DNA from: Tenrec ecaudatus
Lineage: Eukaryota; Chordata; Mammalia; Afrosoricida; Tenrecidae
Direction of reading: 5' to 3'
Assembly: GCF_050624435.1 (NCBI RefSeq)
Contig: NC_134546.1
Span: forward strand, 41,371,501 to 41,435,500
Length of the DNA: 64,000 bases
Below are positions 22,881 to 31,808 of this stretch, piece by piece. Each line of letters opens with the position of its first letter. Position 1 is the first letter of the stretch. Under the pieces are notes generated by a model. The model ran no database searches. It saw only the letters and a list, made by a program, of their open reading frames with translations, and was not told the DNA's origin. The position numbers were made by a program, and so were the translations under genes.

Positions 22881-23579
22881 GACTGCCTCCTTCTCCCCAT
22901 CACCCCATCATTTCACTTCTCCACCTGCTTCCCGAGGTACACAGTTCCCTGAGCCACTCATTAGGGGTGGAAGTGGAGGTAGGGGGAGGTGGCGCTGGGA
23001 CCAGCAGTAGGACACCAGCAGTAGGACACAGGCCTTGCTTCCAGTAGGCAGCCAGCAGGAAAAGCAAGCACACCTGGGACAAGGGTGACTTGTGTGTTCG
23101 GAAAGATGCAGTTGGCCGCTGTTGGGGTGCCGCTGAGTGGCTTCCCTAGGCACCCTGGCCTTAGGGTCTCGCCCCCACATTCCTAGAGGACTTGGGGCGT
23201 GAGAACCCACAGTAACAAACGCTGACCTGGAGATAATGTCTAGAGGTAAAAAGCTGCTCATTCAGGCACTTCATGCCCATACCACTTACAGCAGTGACAG
23301 AGGGGCATTCTCCTGGGATTTTAAGCAGTTCCTTGTCCCCCTCCACCCCGCCCCCAACTTGCTTCATGAAGCCTCAAAGGGTAGGGAACCGGGGTGGGGG
23401 AGGGAGGGAAAAGGTCTGTGGGGGGGAGAGAGGGACCAGGCGCAGCCACAGCTGAGAAAGCCATCCCCCAGCTTTGGGGGGGGGGGTCTCATTTTCCTGA
23501 AACAGTAAGGGGTCAAGTTGGAGAGCATCCTTCTCCGAGCTTCCCCACAGAGGGACCAAGAGAGGCTGGAGGGCCGCTG
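22881..23579. other. intron 1 sequence next to exon 1
   Basis: Purine/pyrimidine-skewed (G-runs at 23396-23430 and 23475-23487) with no repeat recognised. Open frames of about 90-180 codons here run into the GC-rich exon 1 region and are compositional. Confidence 0.45.
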
Positions 23580-23627
23580 GCTGGGGCAGGGCAGGCAAGG
23601 TCCCCATCAGGACCGCCGGGCGCAGGT

Positions 23628-23633
23628 ACTCAC
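23628..23633 (-). other. LHCGR: splice donor of LHCGR exon 1
   Basis: GTGAGT read on the minus strand directly after the CT of an incomplete leucine codon, giving a phase 2 junction. Confidence 0.9.
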
Positions 23634-23782
23634 AGTTGCACGAGGCCCGCCCGCGGGCCAGGGCAGCGCAAGGCGCCCTCGGGTGGGCAGCTGCAGGGCT
23701 CTGGGCAGCGCGCACCTCGAAGCGCCCGCGCGGGCGGCGGCGCCCAAAGCAGCAGCCACAGCAGAGGCCACAGCAGCCCCAT
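23634..23782 (-). CDS. LHCGR: LHCGR exon 1: signal peptide and N-terminal cysteine cluster
   Basis: First coding exon of the lutropin/choriogonadotropin receptor, the leucine-rich-repeat G protein-coupled receptor through which LH and CG drive cAMP and steroid synthesis in gonads. Translation from the ATG at 23782 gives 49 residues plus 2 nt. Residues 1-20 are a Leu/Trp-rich signal peptide with APPPARA before the likely cleavage site. Residues 21-49 hold the LRRNT cysteines C26, C30, C32 and C40 in CPEPCSC and GALRCPGP, followed by AGLVQ. This fits mammalian LHCGR ([18 protein letters not shown]) and not FSHR or TSHR, whose N-termini differ. The exon ends in phase 2 before GTGAGTACC, a consensus donor, as in human, where exon 1 is 12 nt longer. 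The start context (G at -3, G at +4) is strong. Bases after the donor reach an in-frame stop at once, so the frame is only 50 codons and easy to miss. Confidence 0.93.
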
Positions 23783-23842
23783 GACCAATGAGCCCGAGCA
23801 CCAGCTCCCGACTGGACCAACTCGCGCCCCGACGGCCCCTCT

Positions 23843-23908
23843 CCCCGCCCCTCAGCCTGCTCTCCCACCCCGCCCGCCCGCCCGCACCCTCCCTCCGCTC
23901 CGCCCGCC
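23843..23908 (-). promoter_or_regulatory. LHCGR: Sp1-type GC boxes of the LHCGR promoter
   Basis: CCCCGCCCC at 23843-23851 and CCGCCC-type repeats at 23868-23885 and 23899-23908, about 60 to 126 bp above the start codon. No TATA box is visible. The LHCGR promoter of other mammals is known to be TATA-less and Sp1-driven with sites in this range, so the assignment follows from position and sequence. Binding is not shown. Confidence 0.6.
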
Positions 23909-23928
23909 TCTGCCCCTGCAGCTGGGTC

Positions 23929-23940
23929 TGCCTTGACCCT
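23929..23940 (-). promoter_or_regulatory. LHCGR: nuclear-receptor-type element upstream of LHCGR
   Basis: The minus strand reads AGGGTCAAGGCA, an AGGTCA-like half-site overlapping an SF-1-like TCAAGGCA, at about -147 to -158 from the ATG. Human LHCGR has an orphan-receptor (EAR2/COUP-TF, TR4) repeat at a similar distance. Homology is inferred from position and motif only. Confidence 0.45.
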
Positions 23941-24005
23941 GGCCCATGGCCATGACTCCTTCCCCTTCTTTCTGCCGCTTTCTCGCCTGACCCCGGCGCC
24001 ACGCC

Positions 24006-25630
24006 TGCAGATGCCCCTCAGGAGAGGCAGCAGGGTGACAGTGTAGTGGCGACTGCTGTGTAGCCAGGGACAGAAGTTCTGCCCCCTTGTTCAGGCTCTG
24101 CTGCCACTACAGATATGTGGACTTGAGCAAGTCATGCCACTGGCCCGAACAGCTCAGAAGATCATTTGTGGGAAGGGCAGAGAGGGGGATGCTCTCCATA
24201 CGCCCCACCCAAAGGAGTGCAAACGCCCGCCCTAATGCCCACTCTTCATCCTCAAACTCATCCCCTTCCCAGCCTCCTCCATCGCCGCTCTCCACACCAC
24301 CGACGCTCTCTGCCCTTCCGATGTTTCCACCAATTTCCCGCGGTCGAAATGCCTTTCCGCTTCCTATGTCAAACTCAAAAAACTCAGACTCACTGCTACT
24401 GGTTGGGTTCCCCTTCAAAGCCACGCTACAGGGCAGAGGTGCCTCTGTGATTTCCCAAGATTCTTTCCAGGTATAGAAAGCCCCTTTTTCTCCCAACTGG
24501 ATAGTCCAGCTGGTTAACTCTGTTCCCTGGCTGGCCTATAGATTGTGAGGTCTTTGAGGACAACATCCAACCCACTTATGTTTGTATCCCTTCTCACTTA
24601 TGCTTGTATCCCTTCTACATGGCAAGTCCTCGGTAAAGATATGCAGAATGAATATAGTATTCACAGAAGCTGCCCCTATGGAAGCCCCACTGTAGACTGT
24701 GCCAGGCGACAGGAGTTCTGTGTCTCTTCTTTGTCTACACCACAAACTCAGCTGGCAGGGCGTGCCCCAGAACACTGCTGCTGTGCGCGGCTACGTCGCT
24801 CCTTCAGCGTCACAGAGCCACCATAAGCTATGGAGCTATTGAAACCCACTCAGTGCTTCTCAGTTTCTATCAACAAGCAAGAAATCATTACAAAGAAATT
24901 ATGCAAAGGGACTTGGCAAGGAGACAAAAATTTTTTTTTGGTAACCATAGGGATAAAAATTATTTTCTATTCAATTTGATTATCAAAGAATTTTTCTTTT
25001 CTCCTTCCAAGGACTCGGTGTGGATTCTGGAAATCCTAGCAGTGTTGTCAGATGCAGCGGAGGACTCGCTGGGTGGAGAAGTCGAAGGCTCTAAGGGCAG
25101 GAAGCAGAAGAATGGCTTTCATTCTGAGGGTTTGCAGCCAGCTCTCAAGGACAGTTTCTTTCAGTAACCAATCTGTAGTCTCATGTGAGTCTTTTCCACC
25201 AGGAGATGGGATTATAGATACCTAAAAAAATAAAATCACTTGGCTTTGACCACATTGTGCTGTGGCATGACGGACAACTCTTACAATAAGCAAAGCTTAT
25301 GATATGGTCTTGATCCCTCTCTCCAACGGCTGCCGGCTTACTCCTCACCCTTTCCCGCCCCTGCATGCTCATCTCCCCTGGAACGACCTCCTACTCTCCA
25401 TAATTCCGTTTGCTTCACCCCGGCTTGAAGAACACCGTCAAGACTCAGTCCAATGCCATTTGTTTCCTGTGAAGCAACTCTGATTTCACTTTAAAGGCAG
25501 TAGTATAGCATATTCTTAACGACAAAGAGTTTAATTTTTGCTTTTCTGTGTAGAATCATTTTATTACTCCCAGGGTGTGTCTAATTCAAAGTAGGTGCTC
25601 AATATGGTTTCGCTAAATAGCAAACTTAAA
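24006..25630. other. 5' flank of LHCGR, no second gene seen
   Basis: Non-repetitive near the promoter. Overlapping 129-codon frames exist on both strands at 24087-24496, mutually antisense and without recognisable domains; I regard them as chance. Confidence 0.5.
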
Positions 25631-25672
25631 AAGAGTTGTACGAGCCCCCAATAAAATTATTTTTAAAAAATG
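25631..25672 (+). mobile_element. L1 3' terminus, about 40 bp
   Basis: AGAGTTGTACGAGCCCCCAA plus TAAAATTATTTTTAAAAA is just the last bases and A-tail of the young L1 family: an extreme 5' truncation. Confidence 0.75.
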
Positions 25673-25747
25673 TGCCCACAGCAGGCACTCAGTAAACCAT
25701 CAGAGTGGAGCTTGGATCCGGCTGTGCCACCCTGGGTCTATCTAGAC

Positions 25748-25934
25748 CAGTGGTTCTCAACTTTCCTCACGCCACGACCGTTTCATACAGTTCCTCATGT
25801 TGTGGTTATCCCAACCATAAAGTTATCTTCATCACGTCATCACTGCCATTCGCTACTGTTATGAATCGGGCGACCCCTGTGAAAGGGTCATTTGACCGCC
25901 AAAGGGGTCGCGACCCACAGGTTGAGAACCGCTG
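25748..25934. mobile_element. SPIN-family hAT element, non-autonomous
   Basis: 187 bp with hAT terminal inverted repeats: CAGTGGTTCTCAACTTTCCT on the left and CCACAGGTTGAGAACCGCTG on the right, plus the internal GGGTCGCGACCC and GTGAAAGGGTCAT blocks. Flanks are ATCTAGAC and ATCTAGCT, an 8-bp duplication with two mismatches centred on the CTAG often targeted by hAT elements. It encodes no transposase and depended on one supplied in trans. Confidence 0.85.
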
Positions 25935-25942
25935 ATCTAGCT

Positions 25943-26339
25943 AGAGATCAACAATTGATTCATTTGGGTCAAGCTTTCTATCCTCTTTTAGTTGTCAGAT
26001 TTTAATAGAGAAGGTGTAGTGGCATTGAACTTTTCAGACCTTGTGAGCAAGGAGCCTTCATGGCAGGCAACAATGAGTGGATAATGCAAGATGTCTGAGT
26101 GGGCATAGTCCAAAACACTAATTCTCAAGTGATGTTTAACTGAAGTCTCAGGTCTTAGGTGGGGATGTTTATTTCTACTACAAAGTGTCTCTGTATTTCA
26201 ATAGAAAGAATGGCTGTGCCCACCCATTCCTGATTCTTTGAGAACAACTTCTCTTTCAGGAAGATGAACTAGTTAACGCTCTGCTTGGGCCTACCTGAGG
26301 GCAGAGGGATCTACTGCAATCCGGGGCACTTTTTCTCAT
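25943..26339. other. no recognised feature
   Basis: Intergenic; nothing named. Confidence 0.4.
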
Positions 26340-26555
26340 CCCTCTCTGAGGGAGGAAGATGAGACGTCTGCTCCTGTACAAATCCACAGCGTTGGAAATC
26401 CTAAGGAGCAACTCAACTCTGCCCTGTACGAGTATTTTGTCAGCGTCAACTTATGGTGCTTGGGGGGGGGGGTGTCTCAGAAGTTCCAGGGAGCAGTTCT
26501 TTGCTGTGCTATTGAGTCACCATGAGTCAGAATTGACTCAACGGCGCTGGTCTGG
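26340..26555 (+). repeat. AfroSINE, degraded or composite
   Basis: GAGGGAGGAAGATGAGACGT, then TACGAGTATTTTGTCAGCGT and a second tail CCATGAGTCAGAATTGACTC. Two 3' regions suggest one SINE inside another. G-run at 26461-26470. Confidence 0.6.
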
Positions 26556-26992
26556 TTGAGGCAATCAGGACACCCGAGTTTTCCTTCAGGGTCTGTGAGG
26601 TGTTTTCTCCTTAGAAGGAAGGGTTGAGGTTACAATCCCTGAGGCTTTTCTAGTTCAAGAATGCCACGACTTTTTGTAAGCAGCTCCTATTTTATTGCTG
26701 GTGGGATGGCATGCCTTGGATTAGAAATATGATTCTGTGTCTTAAGAGGTGAGGTTGTTGGTTTGAAAGAAATCTCACCACTGGAATGGATGTGTTTTCA
26801 CAAAAGTTTACTATCTGATGATTAATTGCAGTCAGAGCTTACATTTCATCAGGCACTTCTTACAATAGATTTGGTTTGTTACAATCACAAAAGTTTGTTA
26901 AAAGATAGTTTACCTGCCCTACTTATTAATTTTTGGCCTATATAGTGAGAACCATTTTAAATCAGAAGGACTTCTCTTCTGCATAACTCTGC
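26556..26992. other. no recognised feature
   Basis: AT-rich intergenic sequence. Confidence 0.4.
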
Positions 26993-27504
26993 TGAGATAG
27001 TTAAGGTTAATTCTGCTGAACTGGCCCATAAGCACATGTGGGGTCAATTGAAGGGCAGAGAGAGAAATAGCTCAGTGAGCATCACCTTTCTAGTTCTTGG
27101 ATCTCTTGTTTCTTGATGGTTGGACCAGGGTGCAGCTGCCTTAGCCAGTTCCCTGCTTCAGCTGGCAAGGCTCACTTCCTGCAGGACATCCCTGAGGAGA
27201 AGACACATGAACCTACCTTGATGCAGCCCTGGGTGCTGGAGAAACCGCGTGGAGACCCCTGCCAGCGCTGAGATGCTTACACGTTCACTGATTCAGTTTT
27301 CCTCCTGCAGTTGGCATCATTGCCTGTGTTCTGTGAGATGGAGGGGGGCTTTTGGATTGGTGCCGGACATATGGGCTAATGTTGGACTTATGGGCTTGGG
27401 CAGCACTGGGTTGAGATGCTTTCTTAATGTACACTTACCCTTTATGTAAAACTAACTCTCTGTCTCTCTCTCTCTCTCTGTCTCTCTCTCTCTGTCTCTC
27501 TCTC

Positions 27505-27585
<81 letters not shown>

Positions 27586-27602
27586 CTACCTAGACTAACA
27601 CA
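26993..27602. mobile_element. LTR-like element, TGTGTTAG family, with expanded microsatellite
   Basis: Starts TGAGATAG and ends CTAGACTAACACA, so it is in the opposite orientation to the copies at 6577 and 8621 and shares their blocks (TGGGGTCAATTGAAGGGCAG, TGGAGACCCCTGCCAGCGCT). The right end carries the (TC)n(AC)n tract. Confidence 0.7.
27458..27581. repeat. (TC)n(AC)n compound microsatellite
   Basis: About 95 bp of interrupted TC repeats, then about 27 bp of pure AC repeats. Low-complexity Ser-Leu frames here are artefacts of the repeat. Confidence 0.95.
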
Positions 27603-27767
27603 ATGCTTATAGCTACTTTTCAAATGAGCATGACCCACAGGGATTTCTAATTATATTTTACTGACCATCTAAAGTTCATGGAATTCACAATACATTTATC
27701 ATTTCTTAGAGATATAAAAATACACAACATTACAGCATAGAATTCCCAATAAAACTCTTCCAGTTCT
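27603..27767. other. no recognised feature
   Basis: Short AT-rich spacer. Confidence 0.4.
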
Positions 27768-27945
27768 AGAATTGGGCTTCTCATATTTTAGAGTGCATAA
27801 GTATCTTTTGAGAAACCTTTAAAAAAAAGATTCATGCCCCATCTCAAGAGATTGTAAGATCTCCTAATCTGGGGTGGGACCCAGGAATCTGCACTTTAAC
27901 AAGCCCTCTGTCCACATAGTCTTGATGTATGGAGTCCATACATAT
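27768..27945 (+). repeat. MER5A-like hAT fragment, diverged
   Basis: TTCTCATATTTTAGAGTGCATAAG in outline, then CTGGGGTGGGACCCAGGAATCTGCA in outline and TTTAACAAG follow the order of MER5A. The right end is decayed. Confidence 0.6.
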
Positions 27946-29063
27946 AGGAAGAACAATGAAAATCCTAAAATTAAGTATGTCAAAGCTCAAAAATCCTTAC
28001 AAGGATTTTGAATGAAACTTAAGACTTGCCACACATTGTTAAGGAAAGATGTTGTACAGAAGCACATGCATGCACATATATTGTGTGTGTATTAAAATCA
28101 AACATTGTTCAATTGATCACAGTGCTTTTATTTTCTTTTAAGAACCATCGAGTTGACTCATCATAATTTTAATTTTAAGGAAAGAGCATTTTTACAAAAT
28201 CATGGACCATGGAGCTCATTAGGTTGAACCTCATAGCAACTGGCGTTACAGAAAGACATTGAAGTTGTAGGAAGTTAGCAAAGAAATAAGAAAGCTGAAG
28301 TAGGATAGGTAAGTTTTTCTGATTCTTCAGTTCTTATTCTGTGAGCACTCTTGTATTTTCTCCCTCAGGAAGGTAGGGGTTTTGCTTTTCACTGGAAGAA
28401 AAGGTGACTGTAGGTCCAAGGGGGTGAGGGGGGAATGAGAAAATTACAGTTATGTCTCTGAGCTGTCCACCTTGCCAACTGGTAGAAAAGAATAAGTGAG
28501 AGAGAAAACTGGAAAGATAACTTCTTGAAGTAACACTCTGAAATTTCATGTAACCTTTTGGATACTTGCTTGGAAATGTCATACTCGATTCCAGCTGTCT
28601 ATCCAGCTGAGAAATCAGAGTTATACTCACTAGTCCAACTCTGCACCGGGGTTCAGGTGGCTCTCAGGAGGACCTTACAGCTGCAGGTTGGTACGTGCTG
28701 GTTCCCAACCGCAGGCATGGTCTGGGATTGGACTATGACTGGCAGGTCTGGGGCACAGCAATGATTCCTGAGACTGGTGAGAATCTTGTTGTGAGAAGGA
28801 CATGAATTGGGGGGCTGTCCCTTTGTCGTAGAAAGTCTTTCTACAGATACAAGTTACAGAGAGAAAAATAGAGATGTGGTAGATGAAGGCAAACAAGAAT
28901 CATGATCATGTCTTCTGCCTTCAAGGACCCAATCAGGCCTAAGGCCAGTCCATCTTTGTACTTCCCAAGTCATTAGCCAAAGCAGTCCTTCTTTTGCTTA
29001 TGCTGATTGAACTGGGATATCTCTCACTTGTAACCTAAATTCCCCATGTCTACTGTCAGCCAT
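27946..29063. other. no recognised gene
   Basis: Intergenic, AT-rich; frames under 100 codons only. Confidence 0.4.
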
Positions 29064-29265
29064 AAGGCCTTCTGGTGGTGCTGTGGGTTACATGTTGGAC
29101 CACTAACTCCAAAGTCAGCAGTTTGAAGGTGCCCTTCACTCCAAGGGAGGAAGATGCGTTTTCTGCTCCTGAACAGATTTATAGTCTTGGACACCCAAAG
29201 GACCAGTTCTACTCTGTCCTACTGGGTCACTATGAGTTAGAATCAACTCAAGAGCAGTGAGTTAG
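29064..29265 (+). repeat. AfroSINE
   Basis: GGCCTTCTGGTGGTGCTGTG head, CACTATGAGTTAGAATCAAC tail. Confidence 0.85.
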
Positions 29266-29961
29266 ATTTTTGGAGTTTCACCATCAACCGTGCTGTGAAC
29301 TTTCTTCGACCTGCCTCCCTTTCCCCACCCCTCCTCAGTGAGGAGAGAATCAAGACTAGTCTGTGCTTACCTCTGCATTGGGATTCATCACCTAGTGCCT
29401 TTTTCTCTTTTACTTTCCCTCATGCTACTGGGAATAAATGTGTCCAGTGAGTGAATTGACAAATGGATGAGTGAATGTGCCATGTGGTGGTGTCCCAGAG
29501 CTACATTATATGTATGCGGGTGTTTTTTCAAAGGAGCTACATTTTCCTAAATACCATTACTCCCCAGGTATTCTGCAGTATTCTTTTAATTGTAGGAAAG
29601 ACCTCCCAGTAACTTCTCTTTAGATTAGAAATCAAAATTCAAGCTGAAATAGTAGACATAGCCAGCACAAGGAAGGAAAGAATTTTTTTCTACAAAAGGG
29701 AACTGGCGTTTTATTTTTAAAATTTGTCTAAAACAATGAACACATAGTCTACATTATAAGGGTTCCCTGCTTACCAGTGAGCAGTATTTGGGTGTGAATT
29801 CTCAAGAAATTTGGGGCAAGGGAGGTGATAAGATTCTGAACTTAGAGTTGATTGAAGACATTTGAGATGATGGGTGAGATGTTAGGCATACTTTATCTAA
29901 GAATCTATGAAGTCTAGTGATCAGGCTGTTTCCAAAATACCATGGTAGGACTTAAAGTAAG
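29266..29961. other. no recognised feature
   Basis: Intergenic sequence, nothing named. Confidence 0.4.
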
Positions 29962-30225
29962 CATTGGAAAGGGTGGCAAGGGTTCATCTTACATACTTTG
30001 GACATGTTGTCAGGAGCGGAAAGTCCCTGGAGAAGGACATCCTGCTTGGCAAAGTGGAGGGACAGACAAAAAGAGGAAGGCCCTAAGGGAGACGGATTGA
30101 ACAGTGGCTGCGACACTGGGCCCTGGCGTAGGAACAACTATGGAAATGGCACAGGACCAGGCAGTGTTTTGTTCTGTTGTGCAAAGGGCTTTTATGGGTT
30201 GGAACCTGCTTGATAGTATGTAGCA
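29962..30225 (+). mobile_element. RTE LINE 3' end, 5'-truncated
   Basis: TACTTTGGACATGTTGTCAG, CCCTGGAGAAGGACATCCTG, AGAGGAAGGCCCTAAGGGAG and the tail region GTTTTGTTCTGTTGTGCAAA. The reverse transcriptase C-terminal frame is interrupted. Confidence 0.85.
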
Positions 30226-30689
30226 ACCAGAGGAGAAATTGGAGGGAAAGAGGCATAGCAGGCACCAAGAGCGTCCAGTCCAACGCCCAGCAGAGCACAG
30301 TAAACTAGATCTTCAAGCTTAAAGACCATCGTATCTTCCCCGAGATCATCTGGCCAATGGCCCTGCTTTCTGACTTTGCATGTTGGTCATGCCCTCCGGA
30401 TTCTACCTTGGACTTTGGTTCTGCCTTCCAGGCTCTATGGGATGGCATCGCAGTTCCTCAGTTTTAGGTGGACCATTCTCCTCGTCCATTGGAGTGGCAA
30501 CCCCAGAGCCCTGGCCCTTGCAGGCCTCGTTTTTCTGCCCCTGCCCACCTGCTAACCAGCAGTCCCATGCTCCGGAACCAAGTTGGTCAGGATCTGACTT
30601 TTTGAAACCCAGCAGGATGTGGTCTGCCCTTAGGGATCCAGGAGATAGTGGTCCTACCATTTGAAATCAAGTCTCAGGGGAAGCCAGCC
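30226..30689. other. no recognised gene
   Basis: Antiparallel frames of 94 and 85 codons occupy the same bases; no family recognised. Confidence 0.4.
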
Positions 30690-31500
30690 CCTAACACATC
30701 ATCATGGGTCTGGTAGGCGCAATTGTACAGCGATAATAAGTAAAGATCATAGTAAAGTCATAGAGAGCATGAGAGATAGAAATACTGAAATAAATGGAGT
30801 CAGACACATTTCATGGTAGCATGCTCACCTCTGACCCGCTTGATGGTCCACATGGAGGGAGAGAGAGAGAGTTTAATGGTAGCCTCGGCCCCTTTTATAT
30901 TCTCCGGGGACATGCAAGTCCCCTAATTACAGGTGGGGACATACGTCACAGGAAGGGGCTGTCCTATAGGCAATACAGTAATGGGAAGGGGTGGTCTAGG
31001 GACATACACGCAATAGGAAGGGGAGGGATTGGGGTTATACATGTGACAAGATGGACAGGTCCTAGGTTCAGGATGGCGGCCTAACTACCTATTCCCTAGA
31101 TCTCCATAGGAACCATTATCAGTAGGGTGTGAACGCTTGGTCTCAGGCCTCAAGGAGGAATCGTTTATCGTCCCCAGTAGCAGGGAGTGAGGCCTGCCAT
31201 GTAGCCTGGCTGACTAACTGTCCTAGAGGCCTACCCTGTAGTCTGGTGACTAACGGCCCTGGGGAGGAGGTCTGTGAGCAAAGTTTGACCTCTCCCCCCA
31301 ATCAAGGACGCTCCGCTTCCCTGTGTTTCTTCAATAGTTTTGCTGATCGCTCATCACAACGCTATTTTCTGTCGTGGTGGCCGTTGGTCTCCTTAGCAGA
31401 GCAATCGGCAAGCACATCCTTGATGCACATTCTAGGACAGGCGCCATTAGTTTGCTCAACAGAATTGTTCAGCTCTTAAAAATTCTGCTTTCATTTTGCA
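30690..31500 (-). mobile_element. possible endogenous retroviral LTR or other unclassified repeat
   Basis: About 0.8 kb unlike any neighbour, with several short imperfect repeats of the type GGGACATAC and AATAGGAAGGGG/AATGGGAAGGGG (30939-31025). I could not define ends, a duplication, a primer-binding site or any frame, so the call is weak. Confidence 0.25.
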
Positions 31501-31604
31501 GTCCATTTTTAAGTCCATCTCTTTCTTTTGCATTTAACTATGGCCTTTGATGTCCACATTTCTACTAATAATCTCTTCAAGGCAGGCAAGGCCTTTACGC
31601 TGGG

Positions 31605-31808
31605 CAAACCAAACTCACTGCCAACGAGTGGATGCCAACCTATAGTAAGCCTGTAGGAGAGGGTAGAACTGCCCCCGTGAATCTCTGACTGTAACCGTTC
31701 ACAGGAGTAGAAAGTCTTGTCTTTCTGCCATGAAGCAGATGGTGGTTTTGAACTGCAAACCTTGTAGATCACAGCACAACTAGTAACCACTATGCCACCA
31801 GGGCTCCT
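31605..31808 (-). repeat. AfroSINE
   Basis: ACCAAACTCACTGCCAACGA at the inverted tail and CCACTATGCCACCAGGGCTC at the inverted head. Confidence 0.85.

Larger units (their letters stand above)
1..23633 (-). other. LHCGR: LHCGR intron 1 (5' part or whole)
   Basis: This is everything downstream of the exon 1 splice donor in the direction of LHCGR transcription. I searched the minus strand for exon 2 (first leucine-rich repeat, about 72 nt in mammals), for the other short leucine-rich-repeat exons and for the large last exon encoding the seven-transmembrane domain. None was recognisable, and no open frame is long enough for the last exon. The stretch is full of AfroSINE, L1, RTE, LTR and older repeats. 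The interpretation as intron rests on the exon 1 call; a diverged exon 2 could have been missed by eye. Confidence 0.75.
23580..24005. promoter_or_regulatory. LHCGR: CpG-rich island over LHCGR promoter and exon 1
   Basis: A roughly 0.4-kb block with dense CG dinucleotides in an otherwise CpG-poor window. It covers the exon 1 donor, the coding part of exon 1 and about 200 bp above the start codon. The boundaries are by eye. Confidence 0.7.

Noticed and set aside
1..23633. LHCGR exon 2 or later exons in the window
   Set aside because: No stretch with leucine-rich-repeat codons and matching splice sites was found by eye; the first intron may simply extend past the window edge.
23374..24002. Frames of 131-180 codons over the GC-rich block
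   Set aside because: Pro/Ala/Arg/Gly-rich products of base composition on both strands; the true exon is the 50-codon frame at 23782-23634.
24087..24496. 129-codon frames on both strands upstream of LHCGR
   Set aside because: Mutually antisense with no domain; probably ordinary GC-rich flank, though an unannotated transcript cannot be excluded.
27427..27638. Ser-Leu and Arg-Glu repeat peptides
   Set aside because: Translations of the (TC)n(AC)n microsatellite.
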